A stretch of DNA of 64,000 nucleotides from Acinetobacter baylyi DSM 14961 = CIP 107474 (lineage in GTDB: Bacteria; Pseudomonadota; Gammaproteobacteria; Pseudomonadales; Moraxellaceae), in the NCBI RefSeq assembly GCF_000368685.1, contig NZ_KB849625.1, positions 372,001-436,000 of the forward strand. Reading direction: 5' to 3'. The translations under genes were made by a program, and so were the position numbers. Every line of letters starts with the position of its first letter. Positions within the stretch are counted from its first letter, which is position 1. This document shows positions 18,857-28,651 of this stretch, one piece after another. The notes beneath the pieces are model-generated. The model was not told where the DNA came from. It saw nothing but the letters and a program-made list of their open reading frames with translations, and did not search any database.

Positions 18857-19321
18857 TTATCCCTTATCGTTATTTTTAAACTTGTTGAGTGTATCTGTTG
18901 CTGTTTTTTTCAGTTCGTCAAACTTTGCAGTGGCTTGAGCTTTGAGTTCATCCAGTTTTTCAGAAGCGTCATGTTTAAGCTCTTGTGCCTTGAGCTTAGC
19001 TTCTTCAAGCTTATGGCTTGCTTCTGTTTTAAGATGATCAAACTTGTCTTGGGCATCGTGTTTTGCGCTATCCCACTTTGTTTTTGCATCATCAACTTTT
19101 TCGTCAAAAGCTGCTTTTTGTTCAGAATGCTCTTTTTCAGCATCTTTTTTTAGATCATCCAGTTTTTTTTCGCCTTCAAGTTTTGCTTCTTGAGCCTTGT
19201 GTTTCAGGTCATCAATTGCTTTTTCACCTTCAAGCTTCGCCTCTTTTGCCTTGTGTTTTAATTCATCACCCAAATCTGCAGCTTTATCTTTCAATTCATC
19301 TAATTTATTTTGGTTTGTCAT
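18857..19321 (-). CDS. LEA/hydrophilin-like amphipathic repeat protein
   Basis: The ATG at 19321 has AGGA seven bases upstream and gives a 154-residue protein; the longer open frame is not needed. The whole sequence is charged, Lys/Glu/Asp/Ala rich, with no aromatic core, no signal peptide and no Cys. Two near-identical 18-residue units occur early (KAKEAKLEGEKAIDDLKH and KAQEAKLEGEKKLDDLKK). Eleven-residue amphipathic spacing then continues to the end. This pattern is that of group 3 LEA proteins and bacterial hydrophilins, which are disordered in water and protect against drying. Acinetobacter is known for desiccation tolerance, and disordered proteins named Dtp have been reported there. 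Equivalence with those is not shown. Confidence 0.75.
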   Translation of the reverse strand: MTNQNKLDELKDKAADLGDELKHKAKEAKLEGEKAIDDLKHKAQEAKLEGEKKLDDLKKDAEKEHSEQKAAFDEKVDDAKTKWDSAKHDAQDKFDHLKTEASHKLEEAKLKAQELKHDASEKLDELKAQATAKFDELKKTATDTLNKFKNNDKG

Positions 19322-20121
19322 GTCGCTATCCTCATTGTCATTACGATTAAAATTAAACTTTTGTAATGCCTGATCGTGATCAATGGCAATAAACTTACCC
19401 TCTTTTATACAACGAATTGCAAGTGGGTAGTTTAAAAAATGCAATTTGCAACAAAGATGATACATGCTGTATCGAACGGTTTTATCTTTATTTTCAATAT
19501 ACTAATTTCTTTTACGTTATTAGCAGTCCTTGTCAAATCAGCAATAAGACTTCATCTCACTACGATATTTAATAATGACAAAATTTTATAGCCACTCTTT
19601 TACAAAATTAATTGATGACTAAACCAGTCATTTGCACTGTTTACCACTCAAATTGCTTTCAATTTAAGGGAATTAAACTAAAAAATGCACCAAATGGTAA
19701 ATTTTATGCACATTAATCATGCATACGTTCAACCTTCTCCGCTCATTCAATTTTATCAAGCGTCTCTTAAACTTTTTCTAAATGATGGGGAATATCTAAC
19801 TTAGACTTGATTCTGTATCAAAAAAAGATTTGTCTATCAATAAAAATAAGATTATGAAAAATATAAAATTAAAAAAAAATACTTTTCAGTAAATTTCTCA
19901 AAATAGTTCTTTATTTACAAAGGTTAACAATTTGTTTGCAAAATGAAATAAAATCACGCGCATCTGAATAAAGTGATCTGCATATCAAGACGAAAGCACT
20001 TGTTATGTATGCTGGCATGCTCATTGCTTAGCTTTGCTTGCGTTCGTTTTTTCTAAAGAATTAACTGATTTGGCATCTTCCGATATGCCTCGAATTTTAT
20101 GATGTTGGAGTAGTTCTAATA
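19322..20121. other. Long AT-rich intergenic region
   Basis: This 800-base stretch separates the divergent LEA-like and Tsx-like genes. It is very AT-rich with A-tracts (around 19850-19900), and has no convincing ribosome-site-led small gene and no clear hairpin terminator. Promoters for both genes must lie here; a TAAAAT at about 19950 could be a -10 for the channel gene, without a good -35. The length alone suggests extended regulation. Confidence 0.35.
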
Positions 20122-20967
20122 ATGTCTCTTAAATCGTTAAGCACTGTTTTTTTAGCTGCAACCACTTTGCTGGGTGTACAACAGGCCAATGCCGATGTGA
20201 ATGCTACACTTTGGGGTATTTATAGCAATAACATCAAATTTTCTCCAAAAACGGTAGAAAATGCTTATCTTGAGCTTGAATATTATGGTCAAACTGGGCC
20301 AATCGATTGGTATGGTTATTTTGATGCGCCAAAATATTTTGGTGGTAATGACAACATCAAAGGCGTTTGGGACAAAGACGGTTCTAAACTATTTGCTGAA
20401 AACCAGCCAAAAGTTTCGTTCAATCGTTTAACGGGTAAAGATCTCTCTGTTGGGCCATTTAAAGACTGGTTCTTTGCAACTGACTGGATCGTAGACGCTG
20501 GTGGTCACTCGAATAACAGCCAAAATACCTTGTACTATGGTTTGGGTACCTCAATTGACACCCACACCAAACTTGGTATGAATGTAAACGTGTTTGCAAA
20601 ACAGCAATGGGAAAACTACGGCGCGCCAAACTCATATACCTCAGATGATGGCGGACGTTTACAGGTTCAGTTTTTCTACCCGCTTTATTCATTTAATAAT
20701 GGCGCATCGCTCAACTATTTCACCTTTACCAACTATGACTTTGGTTCAAAACTTGGCGATAAAGACCCGAACCGTACCAATGAAGCTTTGGTTTCAACGC
20801 ATGTTTTTTCTTATAACATGAAGCATCTGCGTTTATTCACTGCTGCACGTTATTTCCATAATGGCGGTCAGTTTAAAGACGGCGCGATTGCCAACTGGGG
20901 CAACGGTGACTTTGTGCAAAATAGCAATGGTTGGGGCTACTACGTCGCTGCGGGTTACCAGTTCTAA
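20122..20967 (+). CDS. Tsx-like nucleoside-specific outer-membrane channel
   Basis: This 281-residue protein has a signal peptide (about 1-24, ending NADA/V) and then an all-beta sequence ending in an aromatic residue (GYQF), as outer-membrane barrels do. The N-terminal NATLWGIYSNNI, LELEYYGQTGPIDWYGYFDAPKYFGG and FKDWFFATDW segments match the Tsx/OmpK family, which lets nucleosides diffuse across the outer membrane. A strong hairpin terminator follows and a long untranslated region precedes it, so the gene is probably transcribed alone. Nucleoside specificity is inferred from family only. Confidence 0.88.
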   Translation: MSLKSLSTVFLAATTLLGVQQANADVNATLWGIYSNNIKFSPKTVENAYLELEYYGQTGPIDWYGYFDAPKYFGGNDNIKGVWDKDGSKLFAENQPKVSFNRLTGKDLSVGPFKDWFFATDWIVDAGGHSNNSQNTLYYGLGTSIDTHTKLGMNVNVFAKQQWENYGAPNSYTSDDGGRLQVQFFYPLYSFNNGASLNYFTFTNYDFGSKLGDKDPNRTNEALVSTHVFSYNMKHLRLFTAARYFHNGGQFKDGAIANWGNGDFVQNSNGWGYYVAAGYQF

Positions 20968-20992
20968 GTATTTCATCTCTTGATTTATCTCC

Positions 20993-21020
20993 CTCAAGCC
21001 TGCTCGCAGGCTTGAGTTGT
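20993..21020 (+). terminator. Terminator after the Tsx-like gene
   Basis: CTCAAGCCTGC and GCAGGCTTGAG form an eleven-base perfect stem with a two-base TC loop, followed by TTGTTTT. It lies 25 bases after the channel stop codon. Confidence 0.85.
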
Positions 21021-21148
21021 TTTAAGCGTTTCATCTAAGTGCTCTTTTTTAATTTTCCCTTCTCTGTCAAGCCATGCCTTGCTTTGTTTTCTCGGGTTCA
21101 TCAGTTAGAATCATCGGTCTTATGAATACGAATGAGAGAATCCAATCC

Positions 21149-23206
21149 GTGCGTAAAATTTTAGTCACCAACGCCCTCCCTTATGCCAATGGACCCATCC
21201 ATATGGGCCACTTACTCGGTTATATCCAAGCAGATATTTGGGTTCGTGCCATGCGTGCAATGGGCCATGATGTGACCTACGTATGTGCGGATGATGCTCA
21301 TGGTACGGCAATCATGTTACGTGCCGAAGCCAATGGAATCTCGCCAGAAAAGCAAATTGCCAATGTACAACAAGAACATATCCGCGATTTTGACGGATTT
21401 GGTGTACATTTCGATCATTACGACTCGACTCACAGCGCTGAAAACAAAGTACGTTCTGAAGATATTTACCTAAAAAACCGTGAAGCAGGCAATATTGCCG
21501 TTCGCCCGATTACCCAGCTTTTCGATCCTGAAAAACAAATGTTTTTGTCAGATCGTTTTATTAAAGGCACTTGCCCAAAATGTAAAGCAGAAGACCAGTA
21601 TGGCGATGCATGTGAAGTATGCGGCACTACTTACAATGCCACCGAATTACTGAATCCGCGTTCGACTTTGAGCGGTGCAACACCCGTTGAAAAATCGTCA
21701 GATCATTACTTCTTTAAGTTACCCAACTTTGGTGAATACTTACAAAAATGGACACGTGACGAAGGCCGTTTGCCGGTATCGATTGCCAACAAGCTAGATG
21801 AATGGTTTGAAGCAGGTTTAGCCGACTGGGATATTTCACGCGATGCGCCGTATTTTGGTTTTGAAATTCCAGATGCACCCAACAAGTATTTTTACGTGTG
21901 GGTCGATGCGCCAATTGGCTATATGTCGAGCTTTGAAAACTACATCAAAGCCAAGCGCCCAGAGCTCAACTTTGACGATTACTGGAAAAAAGATAGCCAA
22001 AACGAAGTCTATCACTTCATTGGGAAAGACATTGTCTACTTCCATGCGCTGTTCTGGCCAGCGATGCTTGAAGGTGCCAACTACCGTACACCAAGTGGTT
22101 TATTCGTTAATGGCTTCCTGACGGTCAATGGTCAGAAAATGTCGAAATCACGCGGTACATTTATTAAAGCAGAAACCTATTTACAGCACCTGAATCCAGA
22201 ATACCTGCGCTACTACTTTGCATCGAAACTTTCGGACAAAGTGGAAGATTCAGATTTGAATCTGGATGATTTTGTACAAAAAGTAAATTCTGATTTGGTC
22301 GGTAAAGTGGTCAACATTGCCAGCCGCTGTGCCAAATTTATCAATAGCAGCTTTAACAATACCCTCTCTGCAAACTGTGCAGAACCAGAACTGGTACAAA
22401 GCTTTATCGATGCAGGCGACTCTATTGCACAAGCCTACGAGGCGCGTGAGTTTAGCGCTGCAATTCGTGAAATTATGGCACTGGCCGACAAAGCCAACCA
22501 ATATATCGATGAGAAAAAACCGTGGGCGCTTGCGAAGCAAGAGGGTCAAGAACAACAAGTTCATAACGTTTGCTCAGTCGGGATTAACTTATTCCGTCAG
22601 CTTGCGATTTACCTGTCTCCTGTGCTGCCAACACTTGCTGCTCAAGTTCAGGCTTTCTTACAACTTGAAAGCTTTGATTTTGCATCACGTCAGCAAATCT
22701 TGCTTGCACACGAAATTGCACAGTTCCAACCACTCATGCAACGTGTAGATCCGAAAGCTGTGGCTGCGATGGTCGATGCATCTAAAGATTCGTTGGCTGC
22801 TACAGCGGAAGCACCAAAAGCGGAAAAGAAAAAAGAGAAGAAAGTCGAGAAGAAACCTGAACCAAAAGTAGGTGAAGCTGAAATTATTGGTATTGAAGAC
22901 TTTATAAAAGTTGACCTTCGTGTAGCGCTTGTGCAAGAGGCTGCGACAGTTGAAGGCTCAGACAAACTGCTTCAATTGACTTTAGATGTCGGCGAAGCTG
23001 AACCGCGCAATGTCTTTAGCGGGATTCGTGAGTTTTATCAGCCTGAAGATTTAAAAGGCAAACTGGTGGTGATGGTAGCGAACCTTGCACCACGTAAAAT
23101 GCGTTTTGGTATTTCTAACGGTATGGTTTTAGCTGCGGGTAATGGCGACGGTGTTTGGGTAATTTCACCAGACAGCGGTGCAAAACCGGGCGATAAGGTG
23201 TCTTAA
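21149..23206 (+). CDS. metG: Methionyl-tRNA synthetase
   Basis: MetG charges initiator and elongator tRNA-Met. I prefer the GTG at 21149 (685 residues, beginning with the conserved [14 protein letters not shown]). It has GAGAG about ten bases upstream and matches Acinetobacter MetG as I recall it; an ATG at 21122 is the alternative. Landmarks are the HMGHLLG (HIGH) motif near residue 14, the zinc-knuckle cysteines [17 protein letters not shown] (about 144-160), and the KMSKSRG (KMSKS) motif near 332. A Lys/Glu-rich linker (about 552-570) is followed by the C-terminal tRNA-binding domain ([16 protein letters not shown] onward) that makes the long, dimeric form. Confidence 0.97.
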   Translation: MRKILVTNALPYANGPIHMGHLLGYIQADIWVRAMRAMGHDVTYVCADDAHGTAIMLRAEANGISPEKQIANVQQEHIRDFDGFGVHFDHYDSTHSAENKVRSEDIYLKNREAGNIAVRPITQLFDPEKQMFLSDRFIKGTCPKCKAEDQYGDACEVCGTTYNATELLNPRSTLSGATPVEKSSDHYFFKLPNFGEYLQKWTRDEGRLPVSIANKLDEWFEAGLADWDISRDAPYFGFEIPDAPNKYFYVWVDAPIGYMSSFENYIKAKRPELNFDDYWKKDSQNEVYHFIGKDIVYFHALFWPAMLEGANYRTPSGLFVNGFLTVNGQKMSKSRGTFIKAETYLQHLNPEYLRYYFASKLSDKVEDSDLNLDDFVQKVNSDLVGKVVNIASRCAKFINSSFNNTLSANCAEPELVQSFIDAGDSIAQAYEAREFSAAIREIMALADKANQYIDEKKPWALAKQEGQEQQVHNVCSVGINLFRQLAIYLSPVLPTLAAQVQAFLQLESFDFASRQQILLAHEIAQFQPLMQRVDPKAVAAMVDASKDSLAATAEAPKAEKKKEKKVEKKPEPKVGEAEIIGIEDFIKVDLRVALVQEAATVEGSDKLLQLTLDVGEAEPRNVFSGIREFYQPEDLKGKLVVMVANLAPRKMRFGISNGMVLAAGNGDGVWVISPDSGAKPGDKVS

Positions 23207-23224
23207 TTTTTTAGACAGCTTCAA

Positions 23225-23253
23225 AAAGCCCTGCTATATTTTAGTGGGGCTTT
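23225..23253 (+). terminator. Terminator after metG
   Basis: AAAGCCC pairs with GGGCTTT across a 15-base loop, 18 bases past the metG stop. The T-run is short (TTTC), so efficiency is uncertain. Confidence 0.6.
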
Positions 23254-23274
23254 CATTAAGTTATAAATTTAAAT

Positions 23275-24186
23275 ATGAACAATTTTATAAAATATTCATG
23301 TCTTTATATTCCAGTATTTTTAATATTACTATGCATATTTGGATCTTTTTTTATTACATCAAATCAAACATTTCATGTCGGTGAATCACTAATAATAGAT
23401 AAAGAACTATCAGCACAATTTGGAAATCTCTACGGGGGATTAATAGGAACACTTTTAAGTGCATCAAGTGTATTCTTATTAATTTATACAATTATCCATC
23501 AAAAAAATGAGGTTCAAAAAAATGTTTTAGAAAATCATTTCTTTAGGATGATTGATTACCACAATCAGCATTTAAATCATATTTGTATTCCGCATCTAAA
23601 GCCAGAAAATGGATTAGTAGAGGGTAAACGTGCCTTTATTCAGTTTAAAATACAATTCAAACGTATTCTAGATACAACTGAAATAGTGCTAAAGAAAAAT
23701 AGTGTTCCATTTTCAAAAAAAGATCTTGCCGATATTAGTTATATAATTTTCTATTATGGAATAGAAGGATCTTGGACTGATTTTATTTATAAGAAGTTTG
23801 AAAAGTATAACTTTATTAATTTAAGTATGATAAATGAAATACAAGGAGAATTAGTAAAAAGAGGAGATGGAAAATTTGTCAGAGCTAATCAAACCTATCT
23901 TAGTGCTTATTTCAGGAACATGTATAATTTGATCAAAATGGTTGATGAATCTAATTTTTTAGACCAAAAAGAGAAAGAAAATCTAATAAAAATTTATCGG
24001 GCACAGTTTTCTAATGCTGAACTATATATTATATTTTTTAATGTTATATCTCGATTTGGGAGAAAATGGATAAATAATCAATATATTGAAAAATATGAAT
24101 TACTAAAAAATATTCCTTTCGAATATTGTGATGGCTACAATCCTAAAGATTTTTTCAATATAACATATGAAGAAGAGGAGTATTAA
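23275..24186 (+). CDS. Putative phage abortive-infection (AbiC-like) membrane protein
   Basis: This is a 303-residue protein with two N-terminal membrane helices (about 6-28 and 50-72). A cytosolic domain begins ENHFFRMIDYHNQHLNHI. That helix, shortly after a second membrane segment, is characteristic of the family annotated as putative phage abortive infection protein (putAbiC). The remainder is Lys, Asn, Ile and Tyr rich. The gene is strikingly AT-rich compared with metG before it and the hydrolase after it, and codon use is correspondingly skewed to AAA, AAT and ATA. This suggests horizontal acquisition as a single-gene cargo. No toxin-antitoxin partner or transposase flanks it. Defence function is inferred from family resemblance only. 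Confidence 0.65.
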   Translation: MNNFIKYSCLYIPVFLILLCIFGSFFITSNQTFHVGESLIIDKELSAQFGNLYGGLIGTLLSASSVFLLIYTIIHQKNEVQKNVLENHFFRMIDYHNQHLNHICIPHLKPENGLVEGKRAFIQFKIQFKRILDTTEIVLKKNSVPFSKKDLADISYIIFYYGIEGSWTDFIYKKFEKYNFINLSMINEIQGELVKRGDGKFVRANQTYLSAYFRNMYNLIKMVDESNFLDQKEKENLIKIYRAQFSNAELYIIFFNVISRFGRKWINNQYIEKYELLKNIPFEYCDGYNPKDFFNITYEEEEY

Positions 24187-24312
24187 ATAAAACCAATACT
24201 ATAGTATCTTTCCATTTTCTTAGATTCCTTATTATATCAAGAAAACAGATGAAAAAAATCACCTCATATGCTAAAAAATAGACGATTCAACAAATCTAGA
24301 GAATACTCATAA

Positions 24313-25290
24313 ATGAAAAAAACAGCACTACTCCTTTCTATCTCGTTCTTGAGTAGCTTCCCTTTACTGAGCCATGCAGAAACGACCAAAACACTGCCAG
24401 TGATCGAGCAACAAAAACAAGTCGCAGGCTATTACCAATATCAAGCAGGGAATGTTCAAATCACTGCCCTGCTCGACGGCACAAACTTTATGTCACCTAC
24501 GCTGTTTAAAAATATTCCACAGCAACAAGTACATGAAATTTTAAAGAAATACTATGCCGATCAGGAGAAAGGCGTTCAAACCTCAGTCAATGCATTTTTG
24601 GTCAATACTGGAAAATCGCTGGTACTGGTCGATAGTGGTGCCGCCAGTTGCTTCGGGGCGCATTTAGGTTCTGTTTTGACCAATTTAAAAGCAGCAGGCT
24701 ACCAGCCTGAACAGGTCGATACCATTTTACTGACTCATTTACATCCCGATCATGTTTGCGGCATCAGTAAAGACGGCAATGCCAATTTTCCAAATGCCAC
24801 TGTATATGCTTCGCAAGATGAAGCCAATTATTGGTTAGATGCAAAGCAGACCAGTAAAGTGCCAGAAGCCAAACGTGCAGGCTACTTGGGTACCGTCGAA
24901 AAAATCAAAGCAGCGCTTGCACCATATCAGGCTAAACAACGCTTTAAAACCTATAAGCTTGGTGACGAAATTCAAGGCTTCAAGGTGATCAGTACCGCAG
25001 GTCACACACCGGGACACTTTAGCTATGCCCTTAAAACTGATAGCGAAACCGTAGTATTTATTGGTGATATTGTTCACTCGCACACAGTGCAGTTCGATCG
25101 GCCAAAAACAGCCATTGAATATGATATTAACCCACAACAAGCCGTACAAACGCGCTTAAAGCAATTTGCAGATTTTGCCAAACATGGACAAACCATTGCC
25201 GCACCGCATTTACCATTTCCAGGAATTGGGCATGTGTATTCGGCAGATGGAAAAAGCTATCAATGGATGCCTATACATTTTAAAGATTAA
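24313..25290 (+). CDS. Exported metallo-beta-lactamase-fold hydrolase
   Basis: This 325-residue protein has a signal peptide (about 1-22, ending SHA). The MBL core carries the zinc motif LTHLHPDHVCG (HxHxDH) near residue 144, a later His in TAGHTPGHFSY (about 235-245), Asp in FIGDIVHS, and a terminal APHLPFPGIGH. All expected metal ligands appear present, so it should be catalytically competent in the periplasm. Such proteins include lactonases, glyoxalase-like enzymes and others; nothing here fixes the substrate. It is not a typical class B beta-lactamase. It follows the AbiC-like gene by about 125 bases, probably with its own promoter. Confidence 0.87.
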   Translation: MKKTALLLSISFLSSFPLLSHAETTKTLPVIEQQKQVAGYYQYQAGNVQITALLDGTNFMSPTLFKNIPQQQVHEILKKYYADQEKGVQTSVNAFLVNTGKSLVLVDSGAASCFGAHLGSVLTNLKAAGYQPEQVDTILLTHLHPDHVCGISKDGNANFPNATVYASQDEANYWLDAKQTSKVPEAKRAGYLGTVEKIKAALAPYQAKQRFKTYKLGDEIQGFKVISTAGHTPGHFSYALKTDSETVVFIGDIVHSHTVQFDRPKTAIEYDINPQQAVQTRLKQFADFAKHGQTIAAPHLPFPGIGHVYSADGKSYQWMPIHFKD

Positions 25291-25354
25291 TTTTCCTTGT
25301 GTTTAAATCACGATCATTCCGAGACCACATAAATAGCATAATAGAGAAAGTGGC

Positions 25355-26146
25355 TTAATCTGCCGCCTTCTCTCCTGTATCAATTTGGATTTTAGTTTTA
25401 TCTGGTGAAAGAATCTGATTGAGTTTTTCAACCAATAGATCTGGCTGTACAGCTTGTGGTACATGGCCTGTCTGCATGGCGATGATTTGCAGTTTGTTAG
25501 GCTGAAGCTGCTGCATCAAACGTTGCATGTTTATTGATAAAGACTGATCATTCAGCGCTTCTACATAAATACGTGGTACACAACCAAAGCGCTCAGGCGT
25601 TAAGACAGGTTTTAAATCACGTCCTGCCTCTGGCTGAGGTCTGAGTTTTTCAATCAGTTGTTCTGCCAAAGCAGGTTCGCAATCTTGCAAGAATATTTTT
25701 TTTGCACCTTCAGAACTTACGATACTGTAGCCATCATCTGTAAAAGTGAGATAAGGTGAAATGCCTGAAAAGTCTTCATCTGGAAAGTGTTGTTCACAGA
25801 GCTTTTTAAAGTCCAGAAAGCTCATGTTTGAGGGTAACATCATTCCGACCAGATAAACCAAGTGCGAAATCAATTCTGGAATCTGCTCAGCGACCGCTGA
25901 AATGGTTAATCCACCACCACTATGTCCGAGCAATACTACGGGTTCACCAATGTTGTGAATCATTTGTACCACATAATCACAATAGCTTTGCTGACTGGCT
26001 GTAATTTGAGTGTCACTATTCCAGCCATTATCAGGTAAATCAACTGCATGTACTGTCCAACCTTTTTGCTGCAACCATGGCTTGATCAAATCAAATGACC
26101 AACTGCCCTGCCAAGCGCCATGTACCAATACAATATGCTTAGCCAT
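25355..26146 (-). CDS. Alpha/beta hydrolase
   Basis: The ATG at 26146 (MAKHIVLVHGAWQGSWSFDL, 263 residues) has GGAG five bases upstream; the open frame extends further but only through the coding end of the previous gene. The oxyanion loop LVHGAWQGSW (about 6-15), the nucleophile elbow LLGHSGGG (Ser about 80) and a late His in QTGHVPQ (about 236) make a plausible triad. The family resembles plant-like esterase/methylesterase hydrolases. The start overlaps the end of the upstream dioxygenase gene by eight bases, so the two are likely translationally coupled. Substrate unknown. Confidence 0.87.
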   Translation of the reverse strand: MAKHIVLVHGAWQGSWSFDLIKPWLQQKGWTVHAVDLPDNGWNSDTQITASQQSYCDYVVQMIHNIGEPVVLLGHSGGGLTISAVAEQIPELISHLVYLVGMMLPSNMSFLDFKKLCEQHFPDEDFSGISPYLTFTDDGYSIVSSEGAKKIFLQDCEPALAEQLIEKLRPQPEAGRDLKPVLTPERFGCVPRIYVEALNDQSLSINMQRLMQQLQPNKLQIIAMQTGHVPQAVQPDLLVEKLNQILSPDKTKIQIDTGEKAAD

Positions 26147-27089
26147 AGGTTCTCCGATACATTTCGATATGATGCTGTTCAACTGTGGTAGGTACAAATA
26201 AGGATGGCTCACTTTCTGACATGCAATCTGGGAGACATTTGACCAGATAATCAGGATTTCCACCAAAGAAAAATGGAACTGAGTAGCGTTGTTTGCCAGA
26301 TTTATTAATGACTCGATGAACGGTCGATTTGTAATGATTGTTGGTCCAGCGAGCAATCAAATCACCTAGATTAATTACGTATGTTCCTTCAATTGGAGGT
26401 GCATCAATCCAGCTTTCGGTATGTTTATCCCATACCTGCAAGCCTCCTTGTTGATCTTGGAGTAATAAAGTTAATGCACCAAAATCGGTATGTGCTCCGC
26501 AACCTTTTTCATTTGGCTCAGGATTGGCAGGTTGTGGCGGATAATGAAGTAGCCGTAAAGTCACCAAAGAATCCTGACAAAAGTCATCAAAATAGTTTTC
26601 ATCTAAATTAAGCGAAAGCGCCAAACCTCGCATCAGATGTTTAGCCAATACTTCAAGTTCAGCCTGATAATGCTGCATGGTCGATTCAAATTCAGGAAAT
26701 TGTTCGGGCCATTGATTTGGCCCGTGGTTAAATCTTTTGTTTAATACGGCCTGACTGTCCAACGCATATTCACGTCCAGCATAGAAACCTTCTTTTAAGT
26801 CAGCAGGTGTTCCTGCTTCTAGCGTCTGATTTTTTAACGGTTCATAACCACGATTGGCAATCGAGTTTTTCTTATGAATTTTTTCTTTTTCATTTGTCGG
26901 TAAATCAAAAAATTGCCGACTTTGTTCAAATACTTTCTGTTGTAAGTTTTTAGAAACACCATGATCTGCAATATAAAAGAAGCCGTTATCTTCACATGCC
27001 TGTTTCATTTGCATGGCAACCTGTAAGCGATCTTCAAGCAATGGACTAAACAAACCTGAAATAGAAATGATCGGAATATGCTGGGTCAC
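26139..27089 (-). CDS. 2-oxoglutarate/Fe(II) oxygenase, isopenicillin-N-synthase-like
   Basis: This 316-residue protein has an N-terminal DIOX_N-type region (IPIISISGLFSPL, QACEDNGFFYIADHGV) and a C-terminal jelly-roll core. The iron ligands are visible in CGAHTDFGALTLLLQD (His and Asp, around residue 200) and STVHRVINK (distal His, around 258). The co-substrate-binding RxS is in QRYSVPFFFGG. The enzyme is therefore probably active. Members oxidise diverse small molecules; the reaction here is unknown. It overlaps the downstream hydrolase gene by eight bases and is divergent from a nucleobase permease gene, which may hint at a purine or pyrimidine substrate. Confidence 0.88.
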   Translation of the reverse strand: MTQHIPIISISGLFSPLLEDRLQVAMQMKQACEDNGFFYIADHGVSKNLQQKVFEQSRQFFDLPTNEKEKIHKKNSIANRGYEPLKNQTLEAGTPADLKEGFYAGREYALDSQAVLNKRFNHGPNQWPEQFPEFESTMQHYQAELEVLAKHLMRGLALSLNLDENYFDDFCQDSLVTLRLLHYPPQPANPEPNEKGCGAHTDFGALTLLLQDQQGGLQVWDKHTESWIDAPPIEGTYVINLGDLIARWTNNHYKSTVHRVINKSGKQRYSVPFFFGGNPDYLVKCLPDCMSESEPSLFVPTTVEQHHIEMYRRTYG

Positions 27090-27268
27090 GATGTATTACC
27101 TTTTTTTAAATGTTATATCGAGAAGGCAATTCACATGCCAGCCAAAATAAATCGTTCAGGTTTATATCAATTTCGTTATTTCAAAATTCAGGAAACATGA
27201 AAGACCGAATGCGTGGCATATATGTTGCAATTTTTCTTGAAAATCTATCAAGAATAGAAGTAAGCGCT

Positions 27269-28630
27269 ATGAATACAAAAGCAACCTCACCTGAACATGA
27301 ACACCTAGGACTCACCAAAAATTTGACCTATGGTTTCCAGCATGTCCTTACCATGTACGGCGGGTTAATCGCAGCGCCGTTGGTCGTGGGCCTTGGTATT
27401 GGTCTATCCCAAGCTGATATTGGTCTTTTGATTACAGCCTCTATTTTGGTGGCAGGCTTGGCAACATTATTGCAAACCCTTGGCTTTAAGTGGTTTGGTT
27501 CACGTTTACCTATTGTTCAAGGAACTTCTTTTGCGGCTGTAGCAAGTATGATCGCAATTGGTGCAAATGGAGGCAGCTTCCAGTCCATTCTTGGTGCAAT
27601 TATAGTCAGTTCCATTTTTGGAATTATTGTTGCACCATTTTTTTCCAAAATTGTTCGCTTTTTCCCCCCTATTGTGACAGGTTCAATTATTGCAATTATT
27701 GGTATTTCACTTCTACCTGTTGCCATTCGCTGGATCATGGGTGGTAATCCTAAAGCACCCAACTGGGGTTCTTTGGAAAATTTAGGCTTGGCTGGCATTA
27801 CCTTAGTCTTTTTACTTTTACTGACCAAGTTTGGCTCAACATCTATCAAACGATTAGCGGTATTACTTTCCATTATATTTGGGGCAATTGTTGCATTTGC
27901 TTTCGGTTTAGCAGATTTTTCTAAAGTGAGTCAGGGCGCATGGATGGCTCTACCAAATATTTTGGGCTTTGGTATGCCTGTGTTTGAATGGCCTGCCATT
28001 CTATCGATGTGTATTGTCACCTTAGTAATTTTAACAGAAACCACAGCCAGCTTACTCGCAATTGGAGAAATCGTAGAAACCAAGGTGGATAATCACCGCA
28101 TTGCAGATGGTTTACGTGCCGATATGCTATCTTCTGCACTAGCCCCATTTTTCGGCGCATTTATGCAATGTGCTTTTGTACAAAATGTAGGGCTCGTGGC
28201 TATTACAGGTGTAAAAAGCCGTTTTGTAGTTGCAACAGCAGGTGGAATTTTAGTGGTACTGGGCTTACTTCCTGTGTTTGGTCGTCTGGTCGCATCCATT
28301 CCAATGCCTGTTTTAGGCGGTGCAGGATTGGTGCTTTTTGGTAGTGTTGCCGTGAGTGGTATTCGAACATTGTCTAAAGTCGACTATCAACTACAATCCA
28401 ACATGATTATTGTGGCAGTATCACTAGGGGCTGGTTTGATTCCATTAATTAGCCCAGAATTCTTTCATTCTATGCCTGGTGCCGTACAAACCCTGTTCCA
28501 TTCTGGCATCAGTATTACTTGTATTATGGCATTGTTACTTAACCTGTTCTTTAACCATTTAAATTTTGGAAAAAAGACAGTTTCTGAAGGATTAACCAAG
28601 CCTTCAGCGACAGCACAAAACCATCTTTAG
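27269..28630 (+). CDS. NCS2-family nucleobase (xanthine/uracil/uric acid) permease
   Basis: The frame is open from 27110, but the product begins sensibly at MNTKATSPEHEHLGLTKNL (27269, 453 residues), though its ribosome site is poor. There are about twelve to fourteen membrane segments. The NCS2 signature appears as QNVGLVAITGVKSR near residue 305, and the N-terminal GFQHVLTMYGGLIAAPL element is typical. NCS2 proteins import purines or pyrimidines with a cation. The next gene downstream is a guanine-type deaminase, supporting a purine cargo. A strong terminator closes the gene. Confidence 0.92.
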   Translation: MNTKATSPEHEHLGLTKNLTYGFQHVLTMYGGLIAAPLVVGLGIGLSQADIGLLITASILVAGLATLLQTLGFKWFGSRLPIVQGTSFAAVASMIAIGANGGSFQSILGAIIVSSIFGIIVAPFFSKIVRFFPPIVTGSIIAIIGISLLPVAIRWIMGGNPKAPNWGSLENLGLAGITLVFLLLLTKFGSTSIKRLAVLLSIIFGAIVAFAFGLADFSKVSQGAWMALPNILGFGMPVFEWPAILSMCIVTLVILTETTASLLAIGEIVETKVDNHRIADGLRADMLSSALAPFFGAFMQCAFVQNVGLVAITGVKSRFVVATAGGILVVLGLLPVFGRLVASIPMPVLGGAGLVLFGSVAVSGIRTLSKVDYQLQSNMIIVAVSLGAGLIPLISPEFFHSMPGAVQTLFHSGISITCIMALLLNLFFNHLNFGKKTVSEGLTKPSATAQNHL

Positions 28631-28651
28631 AAATGAATCCTGCTTTGCCCC

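Noticed and set aside
18935..19350. Two plus-strand open frames opposite the LEA-like gene, rich in Phe and Leu
   Set aside because: They are the mirror of a Lys/Glu repeat gene; complementing AAG/GAA repeats yields Phe/Leu-rich frames by chance.
24313..25290. Idea that the MBL-fold protein is a class B beta-lactamase or acyl-homoserine lactonase
   Set aside because: The zinc motif is generic and no diagnostic residues of either group were recognised; left as an unspecified hydrolase.
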